A stretch of DNA of 37,585 bases, taken from the NCBI GenBank assembly GCA_029560815.1, contig JAKQKF010000512.1, positions 1 to 37,585 of the forward strand. Reading direction: 5' to 3'. Every line of letters starts with the position of its first letter. Position 1 is the first letter of the stretch. Below the pieces are notes generated by a model. It saw nothing but the letters and a program-made list of their open reading frames with translations. It did not search any database and had not been told where the DNA came from. The position numbers and the translations under genes are program-made. The DNA is from a bacterium. GTDB taxonomy: Bacteria; KSB1; UBA2214. Below are positions 35,153-37,585 of the stretch, one piece after another.

Positions 35153-36508
35153 TCACTCCTCGATCCGGTACTCCTTGAGCTTGCGATAGAGGGTCGCCAG
35201 ACCGATCTGCAGGGTCATTGCCGCCTTTTGCTTGTCATGGTTGCAGTAGCGCAGGGTTTGTTCGATGGCCATCTTTTCGATCTCAGCGAGCGAGTTGCCC
35301 ACCATCGGTCCGAGGGCGAGATCGAGCCCTTGCATGCCGGCCATAAGGGTGGGAAAGTGGCTCATCTTGAGTTCGCTGCTCCGGGCCAGCACGACCGCTC
35401 TCTCCATCATATTCTCGAGCTCGCGCACGTTGCCCCGCCACGGGTAGGTCATCATCTGCGACAGCACCTCCTCGTCGATCTTTTCTATCGCCTTGTTGTT
35501 GATTTCACAGTATTTTTGCATGAAATAGAAGGCCAGGTGCTTGATGTCGGCAGGACGTTCGCGCAGCGGCGGCAGATTGATGGTGATGACGTTGAGGCGG
35601 TAGTAGAGATCCTCGCGGAAGAGATTTTTTTCCACCTGTTCCTGCAGGTCGCGGTTGGTGGCGGCGATGATGCGCACGTCGGTCTTGAGAGCGGCGTTGC
35701 CGCCGAGGCGTTCGAACTCTCCGCTCTGCAGAAAACGGAGGAGCTTGACCTGCATGGTGGGGGCCAGATCGCCGATCTCGTCAAGGAGCAGGGTGCCCTT
35801 GTCGGCCAGTTCCACCTTGCCCGGTTTTTGTTTCATCGCCCCGGTGAAGGCGCCCCGTTCGTAGCCGAAGAGTTCGGCTTCGAGCAGGTTTTCGGGGATG
35901 GCGCCGCAGTTGATTTTAACGAAGGGTTTATCCACGCGCGGGCTCGCCTGGTGAATGGCTGCGGCGATCACCTCTTTGCCCGTGCCGGTCTCGCCGGTCA
36001 GCAGGATGGTGCTGCGGGAGGGAGCCACCTGCTCGACCAGCTCAAGGATCTTTTTCAGTGCCGGGCTGGTGCCGATGATGACCGGCCCTTCCGTGCTGCG
36101 GCCGAGGAGCAGCCTGAGCCGCTCGTTTTCCTTGCGCAGGGCGATGACTTCGACCAGTTTGGCGAGGATCCGCTTGAGGTCGGAGAGGCTGAAGGGTTTG
36201 GCCAGATAGTCGTATGCTCCGCTGCGGAGGGCCACTTTGGTCGACTCGATTGAGCCATAGGCGGTCATGATGATCACCGGCACCTGCGGGTGGAACTCCT
36301 GGAGATAGCCGAGCAGATCCAGCCCCGAGCCATCCTTGAGTTTCAGGTCGGTGATGACAATGTCGAGCTCCTCATTTTTTGCGATCGTGAGGGCTTCGTT
36401 GCGCGAGGGCGAGGTGAGGATGTCGTAACCTTCATCCTCGAGTCCCAGCCTGAGAGCCTGCAGGGTGTCGGCCTCATCATCGACGAGAAGAATTTTGACG
36501 GGATTCAT
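35153..36508 (-). CDS. NtrC-family sigma-54-dependent response regulator
   Basis: A 451-aa three-domain activator. Receiver (1-120): acidic pair D10-D11, phospho-acceptor D54 (VITDLKL), T82 and K104 in YLAKPF. AAA+ domain (about 140-375): Walker A GETGTGKE (172-179), the sigma-54 contact loop GAFTGA (219-224), Walker [10 protein letters not shown], and [13 protein letters not shown]-terminal Fis-type HTH (about 410-448). It activates sigma-54 promoters when phosphorylated. Its ATG overlaps the stop of the histidine kinase (ATGA), so the two are a coupled two-component system. Target genes cannot be told from the window. Confidence 0.96.
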   Translation of the reverse strand: MNPVKILLVDDEADTLQALRLGLEDEGYDILTSPSRNEALTIAKNEELDIVITDLKLKDGSGLDLLGYLQEFHPQVPVIIMTAYGSIESTKVALRSGAYDYLAKPFSLSDLKRILAKLVEVIALRKENERLRLLLGRSTEGPVIIGTSPALKKILELVEQVAPSRSTILLTGETGTGKEVIAAAIHQASPRVDKPFVKINCGAIPENLLEAELFGYERGAFTGAMKQKPGKVELADKGTLLLDEIGDLAPTMQVKLLRFLQSGEFERLGGNAALKTDVRIIAATNRDLQEQVEKNLFREDLYYRLNVITINLPPLRERPADIKHLAFYFMQKYCEINNKAIEKIDEEVLSQMMTYPWRGNVRELENMMERAVVLARSSELKMSHFPTLMAGMQGLDLALGPMVGNSLAEIEKMAIEQTLRYCNHDKQKAAMTLQIGLATLYRKLKEYRIEE

Positions 36509-37585
36509 GGAGTTTGGCCTTCCGGATGGGTAAGAAGAGGCAGACTGACGGTGAAGCGGGTGCCCCGGCCGCGCTGTGAAGCGGCGGAGATGCGGCCGTG
36601 GTGGGCCAGCACAATCTCGCGGCAGATGAAGAGGCCGAGACCCGCCCCGCTCTTTTTGGTTGTGAAGAAGGGGGTGAAGAGGCTGCGCTCGATTTCAGGT
36701 TCGATGCCCGGCCCGTTATCGGTGATGCTGACCGAGACACGAAGGCCCCGGCGTCCCAGCCTGACACGGATGAGGCCGCCGGCCCCGGTCGCCTCCATGG
36801 CGTTGGTGATGAGATTCACAAAAACCCGCCGCAGCTGGATCCAGTCACCCATCACCGGGCAGGCCTGCACGGCGCCGGTGTATTCGAGGGTGACCGCCTG
36901 AAAAGCCGCCTCCAGCCGGGTCTCCTGAACAAGCCGGCCGACCTCGACGCCGAGGTCGAATGGTTCCACCTTGAGGTGGGAGAGGTGGGTGTAGGTGAGG
37001 TAGTGATCGAGATTGGTGCGCAGCTGTTGGAGCTGCCGTTTCGTCGCCTGCACCAGCCCGGCGATGCGCTCTTCTCCGCCCGGCCGCGGCGATTCGAGCG
37101 CCTCCTCGATCAGTTCGGTGTTAAGGCCGATCGAGTTGAGCGGATTGCGGATATCGTGCATGATCGCGCTGCTCAGGCGCGAGAGGGCGCTGAGCTGGTT
37201 GAGACGCTGCACGCTCGACTGAAAGGCCGCCCGCTCACTGATATCCTGGAAATTGACAATATAACGGAAGCGCGTCTGCTGCACTTCGGCGATACGCCCC
37301 AGCGAGAGTAGTGCGGGGAAAATCGAACCCTGTTTGCGCTGGATGTAGACCTCCAGATTGGCGTGATAACCCCGCGGTGAGGCGAACTTTTTGGCGAGCA
37401 TCTGCCGGCTGGCGGAGGTGAACAGGGTCATGACACTGCGGTCGAGGATATCCGGGGGCTCAAAGCCTGTGAGCCGGGCGGCCATCGGATTCCAGTGCTG
37501 CACGTTCAGCTCGCCATCCACCGCAATCACCCCCAGCGGCGACTGCTGCAGGAGCTGGTAGATGAGGTTGAGCTGGCGCTGCAGC
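36505..37585 (-). CDS. PAS-domain sensor histidine kinase (5' partial)
   Basis: The frame is open to the window edge (residues L-Q-R-Q-L-N-L-I-Y-Q precede the GTG at 37530), so the N-terminus is missing. Visible: a PAS domain (GVIAVDGELNVQHWNPMA, then IVNFQDISER), the dimerisation/phosphoacceptor helix with H in IMHDIRNPLNS (about 125 counted from 37530), and an HATPase domain with N box NLITNAMEA, G1 ITDNGPGI, F box FTPFFTTK and G2 GAGLGLF. It phosphorylates the NtrC-type regulator encoded directly downstream (4-nt overlap). The signal is unknown; any transmembrane or sensor region would be off the window. The C-terminus is complete. Confidence 0.94.
   Translation of the reverse strand, partial: LQRQLNLIYQLLQQSPLGVIAVDGELNVQHWNPMAARLTGFEPPDILDRSVMTLFTSASRQMLAKKFASPRGYHANLEVYIQRKQGSIFPALLSLGRIAEVQQTRFRYIVNFQDISERAAFQSSVQRLNQLSALSRLSSAIMHDIRNPLNSIGLNTELIEEALESPRPGGEERIAGLVQATKRQLQQLRTNLDHYLTYTHLSHLKVEPFDLGVEVGRLVQETRLEAAFQAVTLEYTGAVQACPVMGDWIQLRRVFVNLITNAMEATGAGGLIRVRLGRRGLRVSVSITDNGPGIEPEIERSLFTPFFTTKKSGAGLGLFICREIVLAHHGRISAASQRGRGTRFTVSLPLLTHPEGQTP

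Overview
The window is a gene-dense, GC-rich piece of a bacterial chromosome with 28 protein genes (two cut by the window edges), no tRNA or rRNA, and no insertion sequence, phage gene or CRISPR array that I can see. It looks like a free-living bacterium of the wider FCB group, outside Bacteroidota proper: a candidate KSB1 or Calditrichota-like lineage is my best guess. Reasons: a C-terminal secretion/sorting domain with the NYPNPFNPTT motif, a GWxTD-domain protein, a DUF4412 protein, large TPR lipoproteins, a protease/propeller/barrel outer-membrane protein, a YitJ-like methionine synthase/MTHFR fusion, and promoters close to the TTGACA-17-TATAAT consensus rather than the Bacteroidota TAnnTTTG type. 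The phylum is inference.

Layout. 1-7.5 kb (+): the 3' part of a giant secreted Ig-repeat protein, a UbiA-family phosphoribosyltransferase and a TPR lipoprotein. 7.5-10.4 kb (-): a likely operon of type 2 IPP isomerase, PAP2 phosphatase and transaldolase. 10.6-12.9 kb: a short lipoate-ligase-like protein (+), a GNAT-like protein (-) and ribosomal protein S20 (+) with a clear promoter and terminator. 13.0-17.1 kb (-): IMP dehydrogenase, histidine ammonia-lyase and a membrane-anchored lytic transglycosylase. 17.1-17.8 kb: the largest non-coding gap, holding divergent promoters, a 74-nt imperfect hairpin and operator-like repeats.

17.8-23.4 kb (+): GTP-type PEP carboxykinase, the two subunits of a class I fumarase, then a MacB-like ABC ATPase/permease pair. 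23.4-26.6 kb (-): an unknown two-TM protein, a SWIM zinc-finger protein, a DUF4412 protein and diaminopimelate epimerase. 26.7-32.9 kb (-): a 1040-aa protease/propeller/barrel protein, the methionine synthase/MTHFR fusion and a GWxTD protein, closely packed. 33.1-34.9 kb (-): a DUF4432 (aldose-epimerase-like) protein and a GNAT acetyltransferase. 35.2-37.6 kb (-): an NtrC-type sigma-54 activator with its PAS histidine kinase, whose 5' end lies off the window.

Most genes serve central metabolism (gluconeogenesis, TCA, pentose phosphate, purine, methionine/folate, lysine/peptidoglycan, isoprenoid) or the cell envelope. I see no defence island or obviously new multi-gene system. The most unusual items are the 1040-aa fusion and its operon, the giant Ig-repeat protein, and the structured gap upstream of pckG.
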